A DNA stretch of 64,000 bases from Halostella pelagica (GTDB taxonomy: Archaea; Halobacteriota; Halobacteria; Halobacteriales; Natronoarchaeaceae): assembly GCA_005954745.1 (NCBI GenBank), contig CP040678.1, positions 2,852,001 through 2,916,000 on the forward strand, in the 5' to 3' direction. The notes below the pieces were generated by a model, which made no database searches, was not told the origin of the DNA, and saw nothing but the letters and a program-made list of their open reading frames with translations. The position numbers and the translations under genes are program-made. Of the stretch, positions 51,701-58,641 are shown piece after piece (positions within the stretch are counted from its first letter, which is position 1; each line of letters opens with the position of its first letter).

Positions 51701-51832
51701 CTCGTCTCCTGGATAGTCGACGCCTACGGCGGCAGCGTCGTATTCGGTAACAGCGACCTCGGCGGCGCGGAAGTCTCGTTGTCACTGCCGCGGGTGACAG
51801 AGAGCGGAGACCGAGATGCGGATCAGGAGTAG
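48761..51832 (+). CDS. Multidomain PAS/GAF sensor histidine kinase with degenerate receiver
   Basis: A 1023-residue cytoplasmic sensor kinase. The order is receiver-like domain (~1-125, lacking the phosphoacceptor Asp), PAS (~128-245, EDSEVVFANEAVSDLTGYDH), GAF (~255-390), GAF (~395-540), PAS (~545-660, VNDEGQFTHVTQPLAERFGR), PAS (~665-790, NPAFEDVFGYDPRAVIGDSL), and a haloarchaeal kinase core with His808 (RVLRHNLRNDVNVIVGYAD), N box LLENAVEHND and G boxes VADDGDGIPDH and GLGLWLVSWIVDAYGGSV. There is no membrane segment, so the signals are internal, such as redox, light or small ligands. The start is GTG at 48761. It overlaps the convergent gene by 10 bp. Confidence 0.92.
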   Translation: MGHGTDVLYVRHPERASAPEFEDSLAPVREAASLDAVFATLDEASVDCIVCESRLDGTDGLDVLSAVRERSRSVPFLLVADRADGLEAAEATRLDVTEYVPRDSLGDETLADRVTEVLETGATDPPLDSLHAVADSISNAVIAMTEDSEVVFANEAVSDLTGYDHEELVGKSLTTIIPERLEEPHHTGIAQYLETGERGLDWNYVELPMERADGSERTVAVSFGEFTRNGERYFTGSLRDITDRKEREEMLSSLLESSNALIDAETRESIADLVAETTTEVFGYGLNAVFLHNEATDTLVPTATTDETREMLGGVDSFGTDNNHIGEAFTAGESLIVNDLDYGSLRSLLVLPLGSHGALAVGAESAGAFDEADRQLVELLSTAATSALNRMERVDSIERLHQQTRSMLRADGKEAVCRVVLDAARDVLGHRITGVHLYDSDRESLVPTVWTDEVEARIGEPPPFDRDEGLVWDAYRSGEPRVYDDVTEHDAYNPESPFTSELHLPLGDHGVLLASEPDPAAFDSTDLQLARLLAANAAVALDRVDRETELQRFEAVFENVQDMLFVVNDEGQFTHVTQPLAERFGRERDDLVGKHISAVLDEENIERGRELTEALLSDDGRTSRTFQTALQTDTGGRFSVEVELTPLPTADQFKGTVGTVRDLSDLERARTKLREERNRFEYLFDNIPDAVVEVEFIDGDPIVQSVNPAFEDVFGYDPRAVIGDSLNDYILLPEQRKSAEALDRRAGDEMIREELRRLTADGPRQFLFRGLTFTDQNGDEYGFGIYTDITEQQMRHRQLEVLNRVLRHNLRNDVNVIVGYADQIAAETSSETVVEYAGALATTAEDLVDLSNKAREAEQLLDRANDSSWVDACEVVEAVAATAREQYDTATIETDAPGKVRVTGDERLRVAVENLLENAVEHNDGDSPHVRMTVDASVGGERAAIRVADDGDGIPDHERAVVAGEAEITPLQHASGLGLWLVSWIVDAYGGSVVFGNSDLGGAEVSLSLPRVTESGDRDADQE

Positions 51833-52164
51833 TTAGTCGGTTGGGTGTCGCCGACCTGCTTGTCGATCCACCGACGGACGTCCGCGACGAACAGACGGAC
51901 TCCGTCGCGACGGGTCATTGTGACAGCGTCGCTCGGCGACCGCACGACTGCGATGAGAGACCACATCGAACCGGCGGCGAACGCGCCGAGGGCGGAAAAC
52001 GTCATGCCGAGCGTGGTGAACGTCAGGCCGTACGCCAGTCCGATGATCATCGACGGGAGACTCGTCCCGAGGGGGACGCGCGCCTCGGCGTCGCGAAGCG
52101 TGGGCGCGAGAAAGAAAATAGAGAGCGAACTTCCGAGCATAAACACGAAGTCCTGCCACATCAT
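51823..52164 (-). CDS. Small membrane protein of unknown function
   Basis: A 113-residue membrane protein with three predicted helices (FVFMLGSSLSIFFLAPTLRD, LPSMIIGLAYGLTFTTLGMT, FSALGAFAAGSMWSLIAVVR) and a basic-aromatic tail (GVRLFVADVRRWIDKQVGDT). The 3' end overlaps the kinase gene by 10 bp on the opposite strand. I recall similar small haloarchaeal membrane proteins but no function. Confidence 0.75.
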   Translation of the reverse strand: MMWQDFVFMLGSSLSIFFLAPTLRDAEARVPLGTSLPSMIIGLAYGLTFTTLGMTFSALGAFAAGSMWSLIAVVRSPSDAVTMTRRDGVRLFVADVRRWIDKQVGDTQPTNYS

Positions 52165-52475
52165 TCTTCGCGCACCGCCGTTGGACCGGTCGTCGGGAAG
52201 TCGTATGCGATACCTTCGGGAGTAGGGGTGGAACTCATCTTACCCTTACTAGTCGTGCCGAGTGGATAGTCAGAACGGCTAGACGCGTAGATACGGGGCG
52301 AGGGGGGAGGGCTATACTGATACGTGTGAGACGCGCCACCGAACGTTCCGAAGAGGCGGTTGCGGGCCGGTGTTGTCGGAATCCGCGGGACCGGCGACGA
52401 ACGGAAGCCGGAGTAACGCGCCGGTAACGGTCTCGTACGACCGACAGGTCCGCCGGCGAGGGCGGTAACTCGGAC
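52165..52475. other. 311-bp stretch without a supported gene
   Basis: No convincing reading frame, RNA gene or hairpin is visible between the small membrane protein and hisB. Part of it (about 52240-52330) is relatively AT-rich, with CTTACCCTTACTAG and CTATACTGATACG. These could be promoter elements for the leftward gene at 51823 or remnants of lost sequence. Confidence 0.5.
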
Positions 52476-53063
52476 CTACAGTTCGCCTTTCGTGCTCGGC
52501 GTCCCGGCGCGTCGGTCGTCGATCCGCGTCGCATCGTCCAGCGCGCGGGCCGTGGCCTTAAACAGCGCCTCTATCTCGTGATGGGCGTTCTCACCCGTCA
52601 CGTCCGCGTGAAGCGTCAGGCCGGCGTTCGTCGACAGCGTTCGCAGGAAGTGTTTCGCCATGTGACTGGTCATCCCGCCCACGGACGCCTGTGAGAACGC
52701 GCCGTCGAACCGGAAGACCGGACGGCCGCTTACGTCGACGACGATGGACGCGACCGCCTCGTCGAGCGGCACTCTCCTGTCGGCGAACCGTTCGATCCGG
52801 GCCCGGTCGCCGAGCGCCTCGTCGAACGCGTCGCCGAGGACGATGGCGACATCCTCGACAGTGTGGTGGTCGTCGATCTCCAGGTCGCCGTCACAACGCA
52901 CCGTCAGGTCGAACAGGCCGTGTTTGGCGAACGATTCGAGCATGTGGTCGAAAAAGCCGATCCCCGTGTCGACGGTGGCGTCGCCGTCGCCGTCGATGTC
53001 GACGGTTACCTCGATGTCCGTCTCCGCCGTCTTGCGGGTGGCGGCGGCCGTGCGGTCGGTCAT
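52476..53063 (-). CDS. hisB: Imidazoleglycerol-phosphate dehydratase
   Basis: A 195-residue Mn2+ enzyme of histidine biosynthesis (imidazole glycerol phosphate to imidazole acetol phosphate). The duplicated metal motifs are present: [18 protein letters not shown] with [20 protein letters not shown] in the first half, and [18 protein letters not shown] with [18 protein letters not shown] in the second. The length equals the monofunctional enzyme, with no phosphatase domain. hisA and hisI lie 1 and 8 kb away, so the pathway genes are loosely grouped. Confidence 0.97.
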   Translation of the reverse strand: MTDRTAAATRKTAETDIEVTVDIDGDGDATVDTGIGFFDHMLESFAKHGLFDLTVRCDGDLEIDDHHTVEDVAIVLGDAFDEALGDRARIERFADRRVPLDEAVASIVVDVSGRPVFRFDGAFSQASVGGMTSHMAKHFLRTLSTNAGLTLHADVTGENAHHEIEALFKATARALDDATRIDDRRAGTPSTKGEL

Positions 53064-53334
53064 ACGGAAATCATGACGCGGACACTACAAGGGAATTCCG
53101 CCTCTGCACGATGCGGGAACCGATCTATCGTCGCCTGCGGACCCGGCGGCCACCGGCCCGAACCGGGCAGGGGACGAAGCGGACGTCCCCGACCCGATGC
53201 TCTCCCGGTATCGGCTGATTACCGGCATAAACTGCCGAAAGGTATTCAGTCGTAGACGGCGTAGAGATCGGGATGGGAGTGATAGCCCTCTGTCATTTTC
53301 CAGCCGGCGGTTCGCTCACCGGCGGAGGAACGCC

Positions 53335-53922
53335 GTGACGACACCGCCGGGTGACGACCGATTGCCGGATGCCGAACGAGTGCGAAACGGCACTCGCCTC
53401 CGAGCAGAATACGCGGTAAACAGGATAGCGGACGCGCTACGGGTGCCGTCCGAAGTCACCGAGGACGCGACTGACCTCCTACACGGCGCGCTGGAGGCCG
53501 ACGCGTCCCCCGACTGTTGTCCGGAGACGGTCGGAGCGGCGGCCGCGTACGCCGCCGTTCGCCGCGCCGAATACCCGCGAACGATAGCGGAAGTCGCCGA
53601 CGCAGTCGACGGCGACCGCTCGGAAGTCTGCGGCGCGTACCACGACATGGTCCGAACCTTTGGGCTCTGTCTCGATCCGCCCGATCCCGCGCTGTTTGTC
53701 GCCCGTATCGTCAGCGAGTACGACCTACCGGACGCCGTCGAACGCCGCGCCCACGAGCGCCTGGAAACGACCGAGTTCCACGACTCGGACTCGGCGCTGG
53801 GAGTCGCCGCGGCGGCGGTCGTCCTGGAGAGCGACGCGTCCCCGGCCGACATCGCCGAATCGCTTCCCCTGTCGACGCTGACGGTCCGGTCGCGGTACGT
53901 GCCGCGGTTTGGCGAGCGATAG
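53335..53922 (+). CDS. TFIIB-like cyclin-fold protein lacking the zinc ribbon
   Basis: A 195-residue protein made of cyclin-like repeats. Repeat one spans LRAEYAVNRIADALRVPSEV to CPETVGAAAAYAAVRRAEYP and TIAEVADAVDGDRSEVCGAY; repeat two spans VARIVSEYDLPDAVERRAHE to SALGVAAAAVVLESDASPAD and IAESLPLSTLTVRSRY. These match the two cyclin folds of archaeal TFB, with the helix-turn-helix (VRSRY) at the end, but the N-terminal zinc ribbon and B-finger that recruit RNA polymerase are missing. GTG at 53335 is the start. It might compete with TFB at promoters. A 44-bp repeat overlaps its last codons. Confidence 0.85.
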   Translation: MTTPPGDDRLPDAERVRNGTRLRAEYAVNRIADALRVPSEVTEDATDLLHGALEADASPDCCPETVGAAAAYAAVRRAEYPRTIAEVADAVDGDRSEVCGAYHDMVRTFGLCLDPPDPALFVARIVSEYDLPDAVERRAHERLETTEFHDSDSALGVAAAAVVLESDASPADIAESLPLSTLTVRSRYVPRFGER

Positions 53923-54055
53923 CGAGCCAAACCTCGTTGTGGAGCCCCGCGGAACGACGGCGGTTTGACGAACGGATGTGAGTCAACTCTCTCACGAAGT
54001 GACGGTGAGTCGGCGAGCGATAGAGAGCCAAACCTCGTCGTGGAGCTCTGCGGAA
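53911..54055. repeat. Two 44-bp direct repeats, one overlapping the TFB-like gene end
   Basis: A 44-bp unit starting GGCGAGCGATAG occurs at 53911-53954 and at 54012-54055, matching at 40 of 44 positions, with centres 101 bp apart. The first copy includes the last four codons and stop of the TFB-like gene (Gly-Glu-Arg-stop); the second lies in the non-coding stretch before hisA and repeats that stop. This indicates a local duplication of the gene's 3' end. Confidence 0.7.
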
Positions 54056-54083
54056 TTCACGATAACAGCCCGCACACGACCAT

Positions 54084-54815
54084 TTACTCCTCGACTGCGT
54101 CCATCGCTTCGCCCAGCGTGAACCGCCCCTCGTACAACGCGCTCCCGACGACGACAGCGGCAGCGCCCGCTTCGCGGAGCGCGCGCACGTCGTCGATAGT
54201 CGCCACGCCACCGCTCGCGACGACCGGGATGTCGACGGCTTCTACGACCCGACGGACGGGATCGGTCTGGACGCCGTCCAGTTGGCCCTCGACGTCGACA
54301 TCGGTGAACAGGATAGCGCCGGCACCCAGTTCCTCGTAGCGTTCGGCGGCCTCAGCGGGGTCGAGACCGGTGCCCTCGGTCCAGCCGGAAACCACGACTT
54401 CGCCGTCTTTCGCGTCCAGACTGACCATCACCGAGTCGGGATATGTCTCGCTGATCTCCGCGACGATGTCGGGGTTCTCGACGGCCGCGGTGCCGAGAAT
54501 GACACGGTCGACGCCCCGCTTTAGCAGGTCGGTCGCGTCGTCGACAGTGCGGATGCCGCCGCCGAGTTGTACGTCCACGCCGACAGCACCGAGGACGCGA
54601 CCCACGGCGTCCGCGTTCGCGCGTTCGCCCTCGAAGGCACCGTCGAGGTCGACCATGTGGAGCGTCGACGCGCCCTGGTCGACCCAGCGCTTTGCCGACT
54701 CGACGGGGTCGCCGTAGCGCTTTTCCGTGCCGCGCTCGCCCTGAACGAGTTGGACAACCTCGCCGTCCTGTACGTCGACGGCGGGGATCACTGAAAAGGT
54801 GGGAAACGGATCCAT
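54084..54815 (-). CDS. hisA: ProFAR isomerase HisA
   Basis: A 243-residue (beta/alpha)8 enzyme of histidine biosynthesis. FSVIPAVDVQDGEVVQLVQG carries the catalytic base Asp at the end of strand 1, VQLGGGIRTVDDATDLL the first phosphate-binding loop, ILFTDVDVEGQLDGVQTDPV the second catalytic Asp, and VASGGVATIDDVRAL the second phosphate site. The start is ATG at 54815; the longer open frame upstream is the antisense of the PiT gene and is not coding. Confidence 0.97.
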   Translation of the reverse strand: MDPFPTFSVIPAVDVQDGEVVQLVQGERGTEKRYGDPVESAKRWVDQGASTLHMVDLDGAFEGERANADAVGRVLGAVGVDVQLGGGIRTVDDATDLLKRGVDRVILGTAAVENPDIVAEISETYPDSVMVSLDAKDGEVVVSGWTEGTGLDPAEAAERYEELGAGAILFTDVDVEGQLDGVQTDPVRRVVEAVDIPVVASGGVATIDDVRALREAGAAAVVVGSALYEGRFTLGEAMDAVEE

Positions 54816-54920
54816 ACGGTCGCTCGGAGTGGAGAGAGCGTAAAGCCACCGAGTCGGCCACGTCGCCGATCTCTCCGGAGACCTACAAGAGTTAAACCGT
54901 TCAGCGCCGTTTGTTCCTCT

Positions 54921-56153
54921 GTGTCTCTTGTACTTCTTGCCGTCGGGTTGGCTGTCGCCGCGTTCGTCGGGTTCAATATCGGGGGGTCCTCCACGGGCGT
55001 CGCCTTCGGACCGGCGGTCGGTAGCGGTGTCATGTCGAAGCTCGCGGCCGGCATCCTGATGGCCGGGTTCGCGCTTCTGGGCGGGTGGACGGTCGGCCGA
55101 AACGTCGTCGAGACGATGGGGGGACAGATCGTCCCGTCGGGGCTGTTCACGCTGGAGGTAAGCATCACGGTTCTTTTCTTCATCGGCTTCGCTCTCTTCC
55201 TCTCGAACGTCGTCGGCGTGCCTGCTTCCACGTCGATGACTGCGGTCGGCGCGATAGCCGGCCTCGGCGTCGCGACGGGAACGCTCAACGCGGCCGTGAT
55301 GCTGGAGATAGTCTCCTGGTGGATCGTCGCGCCGGTCATCGCGTTCTGGGTCTCGGGCGTCATCGGCCGGTACTTCTACCCCGCGCTGGTCCACCGGTTC
55401 GAGGTGACACAGACGGAAGGGAGACTGGTCGCTCTCGACAGGTCGGGGACGTTCCCCCGACCGGAGTTCGGCCCGAACACGACGGTCAGGGAGTTCGTCG
55501 GGACGGCGCTCGTGATCGTCATCGGCTGTTACATGGCCTTCGCCGCGGGCGCGTCGAACGTCGCCAACGCCGTCGCGCCGCTGGTCGGCAACGGCTCGCT
55601 CTCGATGAACGCCGGCATCCTGCTCGGCGGTGGTGCGATAGGCGTCGGCGCGATAACAATCGCGCGGCGGACGCTCGACACTATCGGCAACGACCTGACC
55701 GAACTCCCGCTTCTCGCCGCGCTCGTCGTCGAGGTTGTGAGCGCGTCGCTCATCACCGTGCTGTCGGAACTCGGCATTCCGGCGAGTTTCGTCGTCGTGG
55801 CGACGATGAGCATTCTCGGCCTCGGTTGGGGTCGGGCGACACGAACGGCGACCATCTCCGATACCGTCCACGGCGAAGCACCGGAGCGTATCTCCGTCGG
55901 CGCGCTCGCGGCCGATTCCGCGGACGAAGGGGCCGCGACCGTCGGAAATCCGACGCCGGAGCCCGCACAGAACGGTGGCCAACGCGAGGTGCCGCCTATC
56001 GGCGACGAGGACGCCGAGGACATCCCCAGCGCTTCGGACCTGTTCGAACCGGCGACGACGGCACGAGTCATCGCGCTCCAGAACGTCGTCCCCGCCATCG
56101 CGACCATCGCCGCCTTTCTCGTCTTTCAGTTCGTCCCCGGACTGGCCGGGTAG
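54921..56153 (+). CDS. PiT-family phosphate transporter, first of a tandem pair
   Basis: A 410-residue Na+ or H+/phosphate symporter with about ten helices. The inverted-repeat motifs are FVGFNIGGSSTGVAFGPAVG near the N-terminus and CYMAFAAGASNVANAVAPLV in the second half, both corresponding to the GANDVANA region. A hydrophilic acidic loop (~305-375, PPIGDEDAEDIPSASDLF) separates the last helices. The gene begins with GTG 26 nt after a GTTAAAC box. It shares a 106-bp identical block with its neighbour. Confidence 0.9.
   Translation: MSLVLLAVGLAVAAFVGFNIGGSSTGVAFGPAVGSGVMSKLAAGILMAGFALLGGWTVGRNVVETMGGQIVPSGLFTLEVSITVLFFIGFALFLSNVVGVPASTSMTAVGAIAGLGVATGTLNAAVMLEIVSWWIVAPVIAFWVSGVIGRYFYPALVHRFEVTQTEGRLVALDRSGTFPRPEFGPNTTVREFVGTALVIVIGCYMAFAAGASNVANAVAPLVGNGSLSMNAGILLGGGAIGVGAITIARRTLDTIGNDLTELPLLAALVVEVVSASLITVLSELGIPASFVVVATMSILGLGWGRATRTATISDTVHGEAPERISVGALAADSADEGAATVGNPTPEPAQNGGQREVPPIGDEDAEDIPSASDLFEPATTARVIALQNVVPAIATIAAFLVFQFVPGLAG
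55521..55626 (+). repeat. 106-bp block identical in both tandem PiT genes (copy 1)
   Basis: This block codes for the second phosphate-transport motif (IGCYMAFAAGASNVANAVAP and following). It is identical base for base to 56812-56917 in the next gene, including all synonymous positions, while sequence on both sides diverges. This indicates recent gene conversion. Confidence 0.8.
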
Positions 56154-56211
56154 ACGGGTCCCATCCGGCCGGATAAGCGGACTTTTACGCTGACACGTCA
56201 TCGGAATCGGT

Positions 56212-57408
56212 ATGGTCGAAGCGCTGCTCGTCGTGGGAATAGCGGTGGCCGTGTTCGTCGGCTTCAACATCGGCGGGTCCTCTACTGGCGTCGCGTTCGG
56301 TCCGTCCGTCGGCAGCCGCGTCGTCTCAAAGATCGGGGCAGCGGCGTTAATGGCCGGGTTCGCGCTTCTGGGCGGGTGGACGGTCGGTCGGAACGTCATC
56401 GAGACGATGGGGGGCCAGATAGTCCCGAGCGACCAGTTCACGCTCGCGGCGAGCGTCGGCGTCCTCTTTTTCGTCGGCCTCGCGCTGCTCGTCTCGAACC
56501 TGTTCGGCGTGCCCGCCTCCACGTCGATGACTGCGGTCGGTGCGATAGCCGGCCTCGGCGTCGCGACTGACTCGATCAACTGGGAGGTCATGGGGCAGAT
56601 CGTCTCCTGGTGGCTCATAGCCCCGATCGCCGCCTTCTGGGTGTGTGCGATCATCGGGCGGTACTTCTACCCGTACCTCTCCGTGGCGTTCGCCATCGAC
56701 CGCTCGGACGGCCCGCTACTGGCGGTCGACAGGAGCGGGGTCGTTCCCCTGCCGACCCCCGCGCCGTCAGTCACCGCGCGGGAACTCGTCGGGAGCGGGC
56801 TAGTCGTCGGGATCGGCTGTTACATGGCCTTCGCCGCGGGCGCGTCGAACGTCGCCAACGCCGTCGCGCCGCTGGTCGGCAACGGCTCGCTCTCGATGAA
56901 CGCCGGCATCCTGCTCGCCGGCGGGGCGATCGGTCTCGGCGCGTTCACCATCGCGCGCCGGACGCTCGACACCGTCGGCAACGACCTGACTGACCTGCCG
57001 CTACTGGCGGCGCTCATCGTCGAAGTGGTGAGCGCGTCGCTCATTACCGTGCTGTCGGAACTCGGCATTCCCGCCAGTCTCGCCGTGAGTGCGACGATGA
57101 GCATCGTCGGCCTCGGCTGGGGTCGGGCGACCCGGACGACGACGATTTCGAACGCCGCGACGGAGGCGATCCGCAGCAAAGCGGACGCCTCCCCCCGACA
57201 GGGAGAGGCCGGAACGCTCGTCGGCGCGCTCGGCGCGGACGAGCGCGGCGACGAGGTTACGCCCATCGGGGAGGAGGAACCGGAGGAGTTGGCTGCGAGC
57301 GACCTCTTCGATCCGGCGACGACCGGGCGAGTCATCATGCTGTGGATACTCACCCCCACGATTTCCGGGGTACTGTCGTACCTGCTGTTCGAATTCGTAG
57401 CAGTTTGA
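56212..57408 (+). CDS. PiT-family phosphate transporter, second of a tandem pair
   Basis: A 398-residue paralogue of the preceding gene with the same helices and motifs: FVGFNIGGSSTGVAFGPSVG, GWTVGRNVIETMGGQIVPSD and FAAGASNVANAVAPLVGNGS. The two proteins differ most in the cytoplasmic loop (EEEPEELAASDLFDPATTGR) and at the ends. It starts at ATG, 58 bp after the first copy, with CTTTTACG about 30 nt before it, so it may be transcribed separately. Confidence 0.9.
   Translation: MVEALLVVGIAVAVFVGFNIGGSSTGVAFGPSVGSRVVSKIGAAALMAGFALLGGWTVGRNVIETMGGQIVPSDQFTLAASVGVLFFVGLALLVSNLFGVPASTSMTAVGAIAGLGVATDSINWEVMGQIVSWWLIAPIAAFWVCAIIGRYFYPYLSVAFAIDRSDGPLLAVDRSGVVPLPTPAPSVTARELVGSGLVVGIGCYMAFAAGASNVANAVAPLVGNGSLSMNAGILLAGGAIGLGAFTIARRTLDTVGNDLTDLPLLAALIVEVVSASLITVLSELGIPASLAVSATMSIVGLGWGRATRTTTISNAATEAIRSKADASPRQGEAGTLVGALGADERGDEVTPIGEEEPEELAASDLFDPATTGRVIMLWILTPTISGVLSYLLFEFVAV
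56812..56917 (+). repeat. 106-bp block identical in both tandem PiT genes (copy 2)
   Basis: This is identical to 55521-55626. Shorter identical runs (38 bp starting ATGGCCGGGTTCGCG near the N-terminus of both genes) also occur, so conversion has probably happened more than once. Confidence 0.8.
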
Positions 57409-57460
57409 TCCGCGGAAAAACAGCAAGGTCTAACAGTTAGGGGGTCGAACCTTCGGGGTG

Positions 57461-57850
57461 ATGCCCACGGTAGAATACCTCAACTACGAAGTACTGGACG
57501 ACCACGGTTGGGAGATGGACGACGACGACCTCTTCGATCAGGCTGCCGACGCGGACCTCGGTGACGAGGACTACGGTACGCTCGACGTGAACGAGGGCGA
57601 GTACATCCTCGAAGCCGCCGAGGCACAGGGCTACGACTGGCCCTTCTCGTGTCGCGCCGGCGCGTGTGCGAACTGCGCCGCGATCGTCAAAGAGGGCGAG
57701 ATCGACATGGACATGCAGCAGATCCTCAGCGACGAGGAGGTCGAGGAGAAGAACGTTCGACTGACCTGCATCGGCAGCCCCGCCGCCGACGAGGTGAAGA
57801 TCGTCTACAACGCAAAGCACCTCGACTACCTGCAGAACCGCGTCATATAA
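57461..57850 (+). CDS. fer: 2Fe-2S halo-ferredoxin
   Basis: A 129-residue plant-type ferredoxin with the acidic haloarchaeal insertion in its N-terminal half (~20-40, [20 protein letters not shown]). The [2Fe-2S] ligands are Cys64, Cys69 and Cys72 ([11 protein letters not shown]) and Cys103 (RLTCIGSP). This is the main one-electron carrier of haloarchaea for pyruvate and 2-oxoglutarate oxidoreductases, and a possible donor to nitrite or sulfite reductase. GTG three bases earlier could also serve, but ATG at 57461 gives the known [10 protein letters not shown] end. Two hairpins follow the gene. Confidence 0.97.
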   Translation: MPTVEYLNYEVLDDHGWEMDDDDLFDQAADADLGDEDYGTLDVNEGEYILEAAEAQGYDWPFSCRAGACANCAAIVKEGEIDMDMQQILSDEEVEEKNVRLTCIGSPAADEVKIVYNAKHLDYLQNRVI

Positions 57851-57856
57851 GCAACA

Positions 57857-57896
57857 GCGCAGAAACTGCGCGGAATAGATGCCCCTCTCACGGGGC
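57857..57896 (+). terminator. Tandem hairpins after the ferredoxin gene
   Basis: GCGCAG AAA CTGCGC (57857-57871) is a perfect 6-bp stem with a 3-nt loop, seven bases after the stop codon. A second stem, GCCCC/GGGGC with a 6-nt loop (57881-57896), is followed by TGATTTTA. This looks like a transcription end or a 3' stabilising structure for a highly expressed mRNA. Confidence 0.55.
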
Positions 57897-58136
57897 TGAT
57901 TTTACGCGGTCGAGTCAATCTGTCTACAAGGTGTAGTCCTGTCTCCGGCTTTCGATCCGTCAGGCGGTTAGATCTCTGTGGCACCGAACACCATCTTTTC
58001 GACGGGTCTACGCTCAGATCCCGCTCCTTGAGGGTCGAGCGCGCAGGGCGGTGATCGTCGCTCGTTCCCCTGATACGTCCGGCAGGACTCATCGCCCGGG
58101 GAAAACACCATACGCGCCGCACCCGTTGGAAACGGT

Positions 58137-58511
58137 ATGACAGAGACAGACAGGCCTACGGTCGAAGACGTGATGTCTACACCACTGGAGACGATTTCGA
58201 AGGACGCGACCGTGATGGAGGCGGCACAGCGGATGGAGGAAAAAGAGATCAGCGCGCTGGTCGTCCCGACCTCGCCGCGGTCGATCATCAGCAGCACGGA
58301 CGTGCTCAGTGCCGTCGCCGCGGGACGAGATACCTCAGAACTACAGGTCTCGGACGTAATGACGACAGACGTCGAAACCGCCACGCCGGACCTCTACATG
58401 GAGGAGGTCGCCGCGATGATGACTAACTACGGTATCAAACACCTCCCGGTCGTCGACGACGATTACGTCGGGATGGTCTCTTCGACCGACGTCGCGGCCC
58501 ACCTATCGTAA
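58137..58511 (+). CDS. CBS-domain-pair protein
   Basis: A 124-residue protein consisting only of two CBS motifs: VEDVMSTPLETISKDATVME to ISALVVPTSPRSIISSTDVL, and VSDVMTTDVETATPDLYMEE to IKHLPVVDDDYVGMVSSTDV. A CBS pair binds adenosine nucleotides or S-adenosyl compounds and normally regulates a partner enzyme or transporter in trans. No partner is obvious next to it. The length is standard for stand-alone archaeal CBS proteins. Confidence 0.93.
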   Translation: MTETDRPTVEDVMSTPLETISKDATVMEAAQRMEEKEISALVVPTSPRSIISSTDVLSAVAAGRDTSELQVSDVMTTDVETATPDLYMEEVAAMMTNYGIKHLPVVDDDYVGMVSSTDVAAHLS

Positions 58512-58607
58512 ACTGCCGCCGAACCGGTCACTGCTCCCTCTCACCCAGCAGAAGGACAGCATAGCGCTTCTCCGCCGCGGTCCCCGGCCCTCGCCGTTCG
58601 CAGCGGA

Positions 58608-58615
58608 ATATATAT
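58608..58615 (+). promoter_or_regulatory. TATA box of the prepilin-type peptidase gene
   Basis: TATATATA is centred about 30 nt before the GTG start at 58642. It is the longest pure alternating AT run I noticed in a promoter position in this window. Confidence 0.65.
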
Positions 58616-58641
58616 CACGCAGACGGCATCGATTATCGAAC

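Noticed and set aside
54816-56654. A long minus-strand extension of hisA (an 856-codon frame)
   Set aside because: Beyond ATG 54815 it is antisense to the two PiT genes; the HisA family starts at the chosen ATG.
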